Shown here one piece after another: positions 11,459-19,274 of a stretch of 64,000 nucleotides of DNA. Both the position numbers and the translations under genes were made by a program. The notes beneath the pieces are model-generated. The model made no database searches. It was given only the letters and a program-made list of their open reading frames with translations, and was not told the origin of the DNA. Position 1 is the stretch's first letter. Every line of letters starts with the position of its first letter. The DNA is from Micromonospora zingiberis. GTDB taxonomy: Bacteria; Actinomycetota; Actinomycetes; Mycobacteriales; Micromonosporaceae. The stretch spans positions 62,001 to 126,000 of the forward strand of contig NZ_SJJR01000006.1 in NCBI RefSeq assembly GCF_004331455.1, in the 5' to 3' direction.

Positions 11459-12020
11459 GCTGAGGTGTCGTCCGGGCCGCCGGCTCCGGGTCGACGGTCG
11501 CCGGTCGTACGGCCGGCTCGGTCGTCGGGTCCGGTCCGATCGACGGCGCGGGAGCGGACGGCGCTGCCGGTGCGGTCGGCGGCGCCGGGTCGGACTGCGG
11601 TGCGGGGACGGTCGGCGCCGGGTCGGACTGCGGTGCGGTCGGTGCCGGGCCGTGCGGTGGTGCCGGCGCGGTCGGTGCCGGTGCGCCGCCCGGTGCCGGG
11701 AAGGGCCAGGCCGGGTGCGGAGTGGGTGCCGCCGGGCCGGCAGGCTGCGGCGGACCGTAGGCCGGGCCGTGCGGCGCGGCGCCCGCCGGGTGCGGCCAGG
11801 CGGGCGCGGTGGCCGGCTCCTCGGGCATCAGGAACCACATGATCGGGTACGCCAGCGCGGCGATCCCGCCGGTGAGCAGCGTGCCGACCGCGAACCCGAC
11901 GCGGACCAGGGTCGGATCGACGCCGAAGTAACGGCCGAGGCCGCTGGCCACCCCGGCGACCATCCGATCGGTGGTCGGGCGGCGCAGTTGCTTGTACGGG
12001 GCATGCGGTGTGGAAGTCAT
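11448..12020 (-). CDS. PspC domain membrane protein
   Basis: 190 residues. The N-terminal PspC domain (YKQLRRPTTDRMVAGVASGLGRYFGVDPTLVRVGF) is followed by a membrane helix pair ending PIMWFLMPEE. The remaining 120 residues are Pro/Ala-rich and disordered. The ATG at 12020 is the family-like start, although its GGAGG is only one base away, so an upstream start cannot be excluded. PspC proteins act in envelope-stress sensing. Two further PspC genes occur at 17340 and 19275. Confidence 0.85.
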   Translation of the reverse strand: MTSTPHAPYKQLRRPTTDRMVAGVASGLGRYFGVDPTLVRVGFAVGTLLTGGIAALAYPIMWFLMPEEPATAPAWPHPAGAAPHGPAYGPPQPAGPAAPTPHPAWPFPAPGGAPAPTAPAPPHGPAPTAPQSDPAPTVPAPQSDPAPPTAPAAPSAPAPSIGPDPTTEPAVRPATVDPEPAARTTPQPPA

Positions 12021-12164
12021 GCCTCCACGGTCCCCGCCTCGGGGCGCATCGACCTCGGTGACCGCCCGGATCAATACCCTGACTTGCGCCTCAGGGGGGA
12101 GTGATCAGTCAGGAATCCGACTCTTTTCCGCGCCGGTAACGGGTCACGAGGAGAATTTGGCTCC

Positions 12165-13112
12165 GTGACCACCATGCTGGAGCCGCTGCGCAGGATCGCG
12201 GCATACGCAGTCTGTACTGATTCGGTAGACCGAGTGTTGCTGGTTCGCGCATCGGAGCGCTCCGGCACCCCCGGTACGTGGTCCCTGCCCGGTGGGGCGG
12301 TCGACCACGGCGAGGATCCTCACCACACCGTCGTCCGTGAAACCGCCGCCGAGACAGGTCTGTCGGTCTCCGTCGCCAGCCTCCAGGACGTGCTGGCCGA
12401 CATGCGGGCACTGCCCGAGCGCGGCATCACCATCCACACCGACCGACTGGTCTACCAGGTCTCGGTCCGGGGTGGTTCCCTGACCGACCGGGTCGACCGG
12501 CCGACCGACCTGGCCCGCTGGTTCACCCTCGACGAGGCCCGGGCGTTGCCGCTGCGCTCGTTCACCGCGCGGGCGCTCGGGCTGCCCGCCTCCTCGGCGG
12601 ACATCGTGCCCGACGAGGCGCCGGAGTTCCCTTCCTTCTACGCGGTACCCGGCCCGGACGGTCTGCACCGCGCGCAGCGCTTCGCCGCGTACGCGGTGGT
12701 CACCGACCCGGACGGTCGGGTGCTGTTGACCCGGGTCTCGGATGGCTACCCGGGGGCGGGCTGCTGGCATCTGCCGGGCGGCGGCACCGACTACGGGGAG
12801 CAGCCAGGTGCCGCGCTGATTCGGGAACTGGTCGAGGAGACCGGGCAGACCGGGCGCCTGATCGGACTGCTCGGTGTCGCCAGCCACCGGGACGCGGCAT
12901 CGCTGGGCCCGGAGGGCTACCCGATCGACTGGCACGGCGTGCGTGCCTTCTACCGGGTGGTGGTCGACAAGCCGGCTCCGCCCACGGTCGGCGACGTCGG
13001 CGGCTCCACCTGTGAAGCCCGCTGGTTCGGCCGCGAAGAACTGGGCGCCCTCCCCACCGACCGGCTCACCGAGGTGACCGCCGAAGCAGTGCAGGCCGCC
13101 CGCCTCACCTGA
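12165..13112 (+). CDS. Double-Nudix hydrolase A
   Basis: 315 residues with two Nudix domains in tandem. The first box, at about residues 44-68, reads GGAVDHGEDPHHTVVRETAA then ETGL; one of the conserved glutamates is replaced by Ala, so this domain may be weak or inactive. The second box, GGGTDYGEQPGAALIREL then VEETG, is intact. The substrate cannot be read from sequence but should be a nucleoside diphosphate derivative. The start is GTG at 12165, with GAGGAGA about 11 nt upstream. It is followed after 88 bases by a paralogue of the same architecture. Confidence 0.88.
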   Translation: MTTMLEPLRRIAAYAVCTDSVDRVLLVRASERSGTPGTWSLPGGAVDHGEDPHHTVVRETAAETGLSVSVASLQDVLADMRALPERGITIHTDRLVYQVSVRGGSLTDRVDRPTDLARWFTLDEARALPLRSFTARALGLPASSADIVPDEAPEFPSFYAVPGPDGLHRAQRFAAYAVVTDPDGRVLLTRVSDGYPGAGCWHLPGGGTDYGEQPGAALIRELVEETGQTGRLIGLLGVASHRDAASLGPEGYPIDWHGVRAFYRVVVDKPAPPTVGDVGGSTCEARWFGREELGALPTDRLTEVTAEAVQAARLT

Positions 13113-13121
13113 GGCATGTGG

Positions 13122-13175
13122 TCGATCATGAGGTTGGCGGCCGATCTCCCCACCGACCGTCAGCTTCATGATCGA
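13122..13175. repeat. Intergenic inverted repeat, GATC-ended family, copy 3
   Basis: Perfect 10-bp outer arms (TCGATCATGA at 13122-13131, TCATGATCGA at 13166-13175), with an imperfect inner extension GGTTGGCGG against CCGTCAGCT. It lies between the two Nudix genes. Confidence 0.65.
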
Positions 13176-13188
13176 TCGACGCACGCCC

Positions 13189-13194
13189 TAGGGT
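13189..13194 (+). promoter_or_regulatory. -10 element of Nudix gene B (leaderless type)
   Basis: TAGGGT ends six bases before the GTG at 13201, implying that transcription starts at the start codon. The gene may thus be expressed independently of its upstream paralogue. Confidence 0.45.
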
Positions 13195-13200
13195 CGAGGC

Positions 13201-14106
13201 GTGGAACAGTTGCGGCGGGTGGGGGCGTACGGGGTGGTGCGCGACCCCAGCGGGCGGATGCTGCTCGCCCGGGGGTCTGCGCGGTCCGACTTCCCCGGGG
13301 TGTGGTCGCTGCCGGGCGGTGGCCTGGAGCATGCCGAGCATCCGGCGCAGGCGGTGGTCCGCGAGGTCGCCGAGGAGACCGGGCTGGCCGTCGAGGTGAC
13401 CGGGTTGCGGGCGGTGGTCGCGGACGTGGTGCCGTACCCCGACCAGGGGGTGGCCCTGCACACGGACCGGGTGCTGTTCGACGTGACGCCGGTGGGCGGC
13501 ACGCTGCGCGCCGAGCGGGACGGCAGCACCGATCTGGCTCGTTGGCTGACGCCCGCCGAGGTGGCCGGGTTGCCGCTGCTGCCGTTCACCGCCGAGGCTC
13601 TCGGCCTGCCGGTCGTACCGCTGCCGTCCGGGGCGCTGCGCCGGCAGGAGCCGTTCGATCCGCCGGAGGTCGGCCGGCGGCAGCGCTTCGGGGCGTACGG
13701 GTTGGTCACCGACCCGGCCGGGCGGGTACTGCTGGCGTTGATCGCGGACGGCTACCCGGGTGCCGGGCAGTGGCATCTGCCGGGTGGCGGCACGGACCAT
13801 GGTGAGCAGCCTGTCACCGCGCTGCTACGCGAACTGGTCGAGGAGTCCGGCCAACTGGGTCGGGTGATCGAACTCATCGGGCTGGACAATCTGCACACTC
13901 CGGCCGCGCTCGGTCCGGAGGGTTACCCCATCGACTGGCATGGCATCCGCGTCGTCTACCGGGTGTCGGTCGACGTTCCGACTGAGCCGGCCGTGACCGA
14001 ACTGGCCGGCGGATCCACCGCCCGTGCCGCCTGGTTCACCCAGGCTGAACTGCGAGGACTGCCGCTGACGGAGATCGCCGCCGGGGCCCTGGCGACAGTC
14101 GGGTAG
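13201..14106 (+). CDS. Double-Nudix hydrolase B
   Basis: 301-residue paralogue of the preceding gene, again with two Nudix domains. Both boxes are intact: GGGLEHAEHPAQAVVREV then AEETGL, and GGGTDHGEQPVTALLREL then VEESG. The shared blocks DGYPGAGxWHLPGGGTD and LGPEGYPIDWHGxRxxYRV show that the pair arose by gene duplication after the two domains were already fused. The function is presumably hydrolysis of a nucleotide derivative. The start is GTG at 13201, with a leaderless-type promoter. Confidence 0.88.
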   Translation: MEQLRRVGAYGVVRDPSGRMLLARGSARSDFPGVWSLPGGGLEHAEHPAQAVVREVAEETGLAVEVTGLRAVVADVVPYPDQGVALHTDRVLFDVTPVGGTLRAERDGSTDLARWLTPAEVAGLPLLPFTAEALGLPVVPLPSGALRRQEPFDPPEVGRRQRFGAYGLVTDPAGRVLLALIADGYPGAGQWHLPGGGTDHGEQPVTALLRELVEESGQLGRVIELIGLDNLHTPAALGPEGYPIDWHGIRVVYRVSVDVPTEPAVTELAGGSTARAAWFTQAELRGLPLTEIAAGALATVG

Positions 14107-14164
14107 CCGTCCCGGCGGGCGGTTGTCCGCCGTCTGCTCGACAGCCCGGGAGGGCGGCCTCCGG

Positions 14165-14170
14165 TACAGT
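14165..14170 (+). promoter_or_regulatory. Candidate -10 upstream of the pssA leader
   Basis: TACAGT would start a transcript with a leader of more than 220 nt before pssA, long enough for regulatory structure. No good -35 was found. Confidence 0.3.
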
Positions 14171-14201
14171 CGAAGGCAGGGCTGACGGAGGAAAACGGGC
14201 G

Positions 14202-14255
14202 ATGATGCCCTGGATTGGAACAACCGCGCGGTTCGTGCGGTTAGGGGAGATATAA
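14202..14255 (+). CDS. Candidate 17-residue small ORF in the pssA leader
   Basis: Two ATG codons in a row (14202, 14205) follow GACGGAGGAAAA at usable spacing and open a short frame MMPWIGTTARFVRLGEI ending at TAA, a rare stop in this genome. Its base composition is lower in GC than the flanks. It could be a leader peptide or a chance ORF. I do not recognise it. Confidence 0.3.
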   Translation: MMPWIGTTARFVRLGEI

Positions 14256-14320
14256 GTACCGCCGGCAGCTATCGCCAATCCCCACCCCCCTGTGCGATGG
14301 TGTACTCCGCAAAATGGGCT

Positions 14321-14341
14321 GCCGGACCAGGAAGGTCCGGC
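14321..14341 (+). other. Stable hairpin in the pssA leader
   Basis: GCCGGACC and GGTCCGGC form a perfect 8-bp stem with an AGGAA loop, 61 bases before the pssA start. Together with the small ORF at 14202, this suggests a structured 5' region. No known riboswitch family is recognised. Confidence 0.4.
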
Positions 14342-14402
14342 ACGAGACAGCCGGACACCCCGCCCCGCACGGGCGGCCAGCTGATCCGGTGATGGAGGAA
14401 AC

Positions 14403-15410
14403 GTGCCGAGAGCCCCATGGCGCCGGCGTCGTACGACTGACAGCCCGCGTCCCGCAGGGCGAAGCTGGACGGGCCCGCTGCGCCGCAGCGGCACCCTTGC
14501 CCGTCAGGTCCTGCTGGTCCGCGTCGGCCGCCGAGCTGGCGAACTGCGCGGCGCGACCGACGCCCTGCCCGAGCCCCGGTATTCGGACCACCCCCGCCGC
14601 CGCTACGGCCTACAGCGGTTCCACCGGACCCGGATCGAGGCGATCGCCCCGGTCAGCCCCGCGGTCGGGCCGGCCCCGCTGGTCGAGGCCCCGGCGGTCG
14701 AGGAGCCGGCGGCCACCGCCATCCCGCTGCTGCCCGGCGAGCGGACAATGGCCCGCCGGGTGAAGTTCGCGCTGGTCAACGCCTGCACCCTGGCCAGCCT
14801 GCTGCTCGGCATCAACGCGATCTTCGTTGCCATGCGGGGCGACGTACGACTCGCCGCCTTCCTCCTGATCGCCTGTGTCGTCTTCGACGGCCTGGACGGC
14901 GCGCTGGCCCGCAGGCTCGGCGTGTCCAGCCCGTTCGGCGCCCAGATGGACTCGCTGGCCGACATGTGCTCGTTCGGCCTCGCCGCGCCCGTGGTGGTCT
15001 ACGCCTCGCTCGCCGGTGAGGTTCCGGCAGCCGCCGCCGGAGTGGCCGCCGCGCTCGTCGCGGCCTGCGCCGCGATCCGGCTCGCCCGGTTCAACGTCTC
15101 GCCCAAGGACGGCCGGTTCTTCTGCGGCGTACCGACCACGATGGCGGCGGCCGTGCTCGCCCTGATGGTGGTGATCGGCCTGCCGGTGCCCGGTGCGGTA
15201 CAGATCGCCGGGGTGGCGCTGCTCGCCTTCACCATGGTCAGCAGCTTCCCGTACGCCAAGCTCGCCCGGCTGGTCACACTGCCGCCGTGGGTCTGGCTCG
15301 CTCCGGTGGTCGGCGCGCTGATCGACGCGCGGCTCACCTTCGGCCTGATCGTGGTGGGCTACCTGATCAGCGGGCCGGTGCTCTGGCTGCGCCAGCGTCG
15401 CACCATCTGA
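14403..15410 (+). CDS. pssA: CDP-diacylglycerol-serine O-phosphatidyltransferase (phosphatidylserine synthase)
   Basis: 335-residue integral membrane enzyme making phosphatidylserine from CDP-diacylglycerol and serine. The CDP-alcohol phosphotransferase motif is exact: D162-x2-D165-G-x2-A169-R170-x8-G179-x3-D183-x3-D187. Several hydrophobic segments follow to the C-terminus. About 115 N-terminal residues are basic or disordered and precede the family core, which starts at MARRVKFALV (14748). The GTG at 14403 is supported by GGAGGAA four bases upstream, but a start at 14748 is an alternative. It converges on psd, so the two steps of phosphatidylethanolamine synthesis are side by side. Confidence 0.9.
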   Translation: MPRAPWRRRRTTDSPRPAGRSWTGPLRRSGTLARQVLLVRVGRRAGELRGATDALPEPRYSDHPRRRYGLQRFHRTRIEAIAPVSPAVGPAPLVEAPAVEEPAATAIPLLPGERTMARRVKFALVNACTLASLLLGINAIFVAMRGDVRLAAFLLIACVVFDGLDGALARRLGVSSPFGAQMDSLADMCSFGLAAPVVVYASLAGEVPAAAAGVAAALVAACAAIRLARFNVSPKDGRFFCGVPTTMAAAVLALMVVIGLPVPGAVQIAGVALLAFTMVSSFPYAKLARLVTLPPWVWLAPVVGALIDARLTFGLIVVGYLISGPVLWLRQRRTI

Positions 15411-15421
15411 TCCCGTACCCG

Positions 15422-15457
15422 AAAAGGGGCGTCGCGGTCGACCGCGACGCCCCTTTT
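15422..15457. terminator. Bidirectional intrinsic terminator between pssA and psd
   Basis: A perfect 36-nt palindrome: AAAAGGGGCGTCGCGGTC followed directly by its reverse complement. The A-run and T-run flank the GC stem on both strands, as expected for a terminator shared by two convergent genes. Confidence 0.85.
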
Positions 15458-15465
15458 GGTGTCGG

Positions 15466-16713
15466 TCAGCGCCAGCGGGCGATGACGGTCGACCCGCCGA
15501 CCACCTTGTCGCCGGGCCCGACCAGCGGGTCGGCGGCCTCCACCGGCAGGTAGACGTCGGTCCGCGAGCCGAACCGGATCAGCCCGAACCGCTCGCCCCG
15601 CGCCAGCAGCGCGCCGACCGGGGCCCGCTGCACGATCCGCCGCGCGATCAGGCCGGTCCGCTGCGCCACGACCACCGTGCCGTGCGTGGTGTCCAGCACC
15701 GTGTACGCGGCCACGTTGTGCTCCGCGTCCGGCTTCATCGCGTTGACGAAGCCACCGTCGGCGACGAAGTAGTCCACCACCTTGCCGGCCACCGGAGCGC
15801 GGTTGACGTGCACGTCGAGCACCGACAGGAAGACCGCGATCCGCAGGAACTCGCCGTCACCGAAGCGCTCGTCATGCAGCCGCTGCACCGACAGGACCTG
15901 GCCGTCGGCAGCGGCCACCACCGCCGACGGGTCCTCCGGCACGTCCCGCTCCGGATCGCGGAAGAACGCGGCCACCGGCGCGGCGGCCAGCGCGGGCACC
16001 AGCCACAGCTTCGACTTCGGTCGGGCCAACCGGGCCAGCGCGGCCAGCCCGAGGGCGATGCCGGCGGCGGCCACACCGTTGGAGTCGATGTGCATGCCAC
16101 GGGTCAGCGGCACGCTCGACGGGCGGTAGGCCGGGGCGAGACGCTCCGCCGTCGCGGCGTCGGCGGGGGTGAAGCGGAGCCGGAACACGCGCACCGGCTC
16201 CGGGTTGCGCAGCACCAGGTCGACACCGACGCCGTACAGCGCACCCTGGCGCTCCAACTCGGCGGCGGCGCCGGCGGTCCGGGCGACGGCGGTGGCCACG
16301 CTGAGCACCGCGCCGTCGGCCAGGTACTTGGTGAGCGTCTCGATGGTGCCGCGCGCCTCCTCGGCAGTGCCGGTCAGCGCCTCGCCGGCGACGACCACCG
16401 CAGCCGGTTCGGCCTCGGCGAGGCTGTCCACGACCCGGACCCGATCGGCGACCCAGCGTCCCTGGGCGGTGACATGCTCGCGTAGTGCCGTGGGGCTGAC
16501 CGACTCGCTCGGCACCACGGTGAGGGTGTCGCCAGGCAGCAGCCCGTCGATGGCCGCGGCCAGCACCGCGGACTCCGGCGCCGCGCCGACCAGCAGGGCG
16601 GCCTTGGGGTCGTTGATCCGGGCGAGCTCGGCGACGAGGGTACGGGCGGCACGCTCGCCGAGGCGGACCGGGCCGGACCGGCCGGCGGCACGTACGCCGG
16701 GGAACTGGGTCAT
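15466..16713 (-). CDS. psd: Phosphatidylserine decarboxylase fused to a Rossmann-like N-terminal domain
   Basis: The C-terminal 209 residues are a short-type phosphatidylserine decarboxylase: FFRDPER (250-256), the HVNR element, and self-cleavage site RFGSR, with Ser383 the expected pyruvoyl residue. The first 200 residues are an extra alpha/beta segment (AALLVGAAPESAVLAAAI, DTLTVVPSE, YLADGAVLSVATAVA). It resembles a class I methyltransferase fold but has no canonical GxGxG. An internal ATG at 16095 lies exactly at the decarboxylase boundary, so a separate short product is possible. The reaction is phosphatidylserine to phosphatidylethanolamine. Confidence 0.88.
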   Translation of the reverse strand: MTQFPGVRAAGRSGPVRLGERAARTLVAELARINDPKAALLVGAAPESAVLAAAIDGLLPGDTLTVVPSESVSPTALREHVTAQGRWVADRVRVVDSLAEAEPAAVVVAGEALTGTAEEARGTIETLTKYLADGAVLSVATAVARTAGAAAELERQGALYGVGVDLVLRNPEPVRVFRLRFTPADAATAERLAPAYRPSSVPLTRGMHIDSNGVAAAGIALGLAALARLARPKSKLWLVPALAAAPVAAFFRDPERDVPEDPSAVVAAADGQVLSVQRLHDERFGDGEFLRIAVFLSVLDVHVNRAPVAGKVVDYFVADGGFVNAMKPDAEHNVAAYTVLDTTHGTVVVAQRTGLIARRIVQRAPVGALLARGERFGLIRFGSRTDVYLPVEAADPLVGPGDKVVGGSTVIARWR

Positions 16714-16899
16714 GTCGAACGGGCTCCTGACGGGATAGAGGCGACTGACGCGAGATCACCGCCCGGCGGCGAGGTCGGCCCGGCCGCGAGCGGCCCGCGC
16801 GAGCCGGTGACCCGCGCAGGATGCCCCGCGACGTGGGCCGGCCGGCGAAGGCGGGAGCACACCGGCCAGCATAGGCGGCCCACGGCCGGTGCCGCATGG

Positions 16900-17343
16900 T
16901 CAGGCAGCCGGGCCGCGCCGTCCCGGTGGGTCGCCGTCGGCCGTCAGGTCGAGCGTACGGTCGTCGCCGCTGGCCCGATCCAGATCCAGATCCAGCTCCG
17001 CCGTGCGTTCCGCCGGATCCAGGTCCGGGCCGAGGTCCGGGCCCGGCGGCACCTGCGGTCCGCCGCTGGTCGACTGGTCCGCAGTACCCGCCGCCTCCCG
17101 GCTGGCGGTGTCGGGTGTGTCCGTGCCATCGGCGCTGGGCGGCTCCGGCTTGCCGGCCTGCCGACTGGAGCGCAGCGCACCGACCAGGCCGAGGACGCCG
17201 ATCAGGATCAGCCCGCTGGCCAGGAACCAGCCGACCGGCGGTAGGACGAGGCCGAGCACCTGGGCGAGCAGCCACCAGGCGGCGAAGGCGAGGAAGAGCA
17301 GCCCGAAGGCGAACGACACCAGGTCGGTGCGATGGGCTCTCAC
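16900..17343 (-). CDS. Small membrane protein with acidic tail
   Basis: 147 residues: two hydrophobic segments (FAFGLLFLAFAAWWLLAQVL and FLASGLILIGVLGLVGAL), then a long acidic, Pro- and Asp-rich tail that is probably cytosolic and disordered. The start GTG overlaps the stop of the upstream PspC/LiaF-like gene in a GTGA junction, so the two are translationally coupled. The function is unknown. Its position suggests an accessory of the envelope-stress module. Confidence 0.75.
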   Translation of the reverse strand: MRAHRTDLVSFAFGLLFLAFAAWWLLAQVLGLVLPPVGWFLASGLILIGVLGLVGALRSSRQAGKPEPPSADGTDTPDTASREAAGTADQSTSGGPQVPPGPDLGPDLDPAERTAELDLDLDRASGDDRTLDLTADGDPPGRRGPAA

Positions 17344-19091
17344 CGGGTCACCTCCATGTGTCCGGCGTTGACGTGCAGGTTCAGGCGAAGCTTTCCGCCG
17401 CCGGGCCCGTCCGCGCCGAGGTCGACGGTCTCCCTGCGCTGGTTGTCCATGCCCCAGGCGCGTCGCTCACCGAAGACGTTCGCGTCACCGGCGGTGACCT
17501 GGGTCGTGGCGGTCACGTCCACGTTCGGCGGCACCACCACGGTGGCCTCACCGAAGTTGATGACCACGGTGATCTCGGTGTCCTGCTGGTCGAAGTCGAT
17601 CGCCCGCAGATCGAGCACCGCGTCGGCGAAGCTCTGCTCGTACCGTACGGCGAGTTCACGGTGGTTGGTCGGTGCCCAGGTGACCGAGCCGTCCACCCCA
17701 CGGACCCGGTCGTACGACTCGGCGATGGTGGCCACCCCCAGCGCGGCGGCGGTCACCAGGCCGAGCGCGATCAGCCAGCGGGCCCGGCCGAACCAGGTGC
17801 CCACGAGCAGGCCGAGACCGATCACGGCGAGCGCCGCCGCGAAGTAGGCCGAGGCGCCGATCCCGAAGACGTCCAGCAGGTCGAGGACGACCACCAGACC
17901 CAGCGCGACGAAGATCAGCGAGAAGGTGACCGCGCCGAGGGCGGACCGTTCGCGGGGCTTCTTCGGCGGCCTGGGTTTGGCCGGCGGTGGCGGTGGTGGT
18001 GGCGGCGCGGTCTGCCCCGCGTACGGGCCGTGCGGCGCGAACGGGGGACGGTACGTCGGTGGCAGTTGCGCGGTTGGCGGCTGACCCAGCGATGCCGTCT
18101 GGGTGCTCGGCGTCGGCCAGGGTGGCGCGGGGGACAGGTGCACGGTCGGCTCGCCGGGCTGCCCGGTAGCCGGCGTGCCGGGCGGCGACACCGGAGCGTA
18201 CGGCTGGAACGCGGTCGCGGTCTGGGTGCGGCCGGCGTGGGGCGGCGGGTACGCGGACGGGACCGGATAGCTGACCGGCGGCACCGGGCCGGGCGGTGGA
18301 CCCGGCGGTACGGTCGGCGGCACGGTCTCGGGCTGCGCCCCGCGTTGCTGGCGGTTGAGCAGCAGCGCCCCGCCGACCAGGATCGCCGCGCCGAGCAGCA
18401 CCGCGCGGAACGCGTCGGTGACGATGTAGCCGAAACCCACCGCGACCAGGACGCTCAACACGATCACCGTGACCGGGGACATGCTGGATCTGCCGCGACC
18501 GAGCATCGACTCGACCGGGGAGGCACTGTCGCCCTCGCCCGGGATGATCAACCAGGCGGCGACGTAGACCAGGACGCCGATGCCACCGAAGAACCCGAGC
18601 ACCGCGAGCAGCACCCGCCAGAGCACCGGATCCGTGTTGGTGGCCCGACCGACGGCGGCGCACACACCGGCCAGGTAGCGACCATCGCGCGGACGGACGA
18701 GCCCGTACCGGGAGGTGAAGCCGGCGCCGCCGAAGGGCGCACCCGGACCGGTGGGTGGTGGGCCGCCGGTCGGGCCGCCGCCGGGCGGGTTGCCGGTCGG
18801 GCCGCCGCCGGGCGGTGGCGGGTTACCGGACGAACGGCCACCGGGCGGTGGGGAGGTGCCGCCCGCGTCGTACCCGGTCGGGCTGCCAGCCCAGGGCCCG
18901 GCGGGCGGTGGGCTGGCGGCGGGACCGGCCGGGTCTGTGGTGGGCGCCCGGTCGGCGCTCGGTGGTGTCGTGTCGTCCCCGGCGGCGCCCGGCGATGCGG
19001 GCGCGGCCGGCGCGGCGGACGACGGGGGCGGCGGTGTCGCCTCCGGTTCCGTCGGCCCCGGTCGGTGCGGCTGCGCAGCGTCGTCGGTCAT
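17340..19091 (-). CDS. PspC domain protein with LiaF-like C-terminus
   Basis: 583 residues. A long Pro/Gly-rich N-terminus leads to a PspC domain (YGLVRPRDGRYLAGVCAAVGRATNTDP) with a membrane helix, more membrane segments, and a second Pro-rich stretch. The C-terminal beta domain (VINFGEATVVVPPNVDVTAT, ETVDLGADGPG, LRLNLHVNAGHMEV) resembles the LiaF/DUF2154 cell-wall-active-antibiotic response fold. The start is ATG at 19091, with AGGAT upstream. It diverges from the PspC histidine kinase at 19275, matching a LiaF-LiaS-LiaR layout for sensing envelope damage. Confidence 0.85.
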   Translation of the reverse strand: MTDDAAQPHRPGPTEPEATPPPPSSAAPAAPASPGAAGDDTTPPSADRAPTTDPAGPAASPPPAGPWAGSPTGYDAGGTSPPPGGRSSGNPPPPGGGPTGNPPGGGPTGGPPPTGPGAPFGGAGFTSRYGLVRPRDGRYLAGVCAAVGRATNTDPVLWRVLLAVLGFFGGIGVLVYVAAWLIIPGEGDSASPVESMLGRGRSSMSPVTVIVLSVLVAVGFGYIVTDAFRAVLLGAAILVGGALLLNRQQRGAQPETVPPTVPPGPPPGPVPPVSYPVPSAYPPPHAGRTQTATAFQPYAPVSPPGTPATGQPGEPTVHLSPAPPWPTPSTQTASLGQPPTAQLPPTYRPPFAPHGPYAGQTAPPPPPPPPAKPRPPKKPRERSALGAVTFSLIFVALGLVVVLDLLDVFGIGASAYFAAALAVIGLGLLVGTWFGRARWLIALGLVTAAALGVATIAESYDRVRGVDGSVTWAPTNHRELAVRYEQSFADAVLDLRAIDFDQQDTEITVVINFGEATVVVPPNVDVTATTQVTAGDANVFGERRAWGMDNQRRETVDLGADGPGGGKLRLNLHVNAGHMEVTR

Positions 19092-19274
19092 GCTTCGATC
19101 CTGCGGTGCCGGGCGCCCGAGCGGCCTCCGGCAGCGACCCTGACCCCACCCTGAGATCCGACGACGCGCAATGTCCGGGGCCTCCCCGTGGTCGGTTGAC
19201 CGCGCTACGTGTGACGATCGGAGCGGCGCCGGAAACCGATCCTCATCCGGCCGCACGTCCTGCCCAGGGAGCCC

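Noticed and set aside
14301..14402. SRP RNA, RNase P RNA or tmRNA in the pssA leader
   Set aside because: The GGTCCGG hairpin recalls SRP RNA, but the conserved loop sequences of these RNAs are absent.
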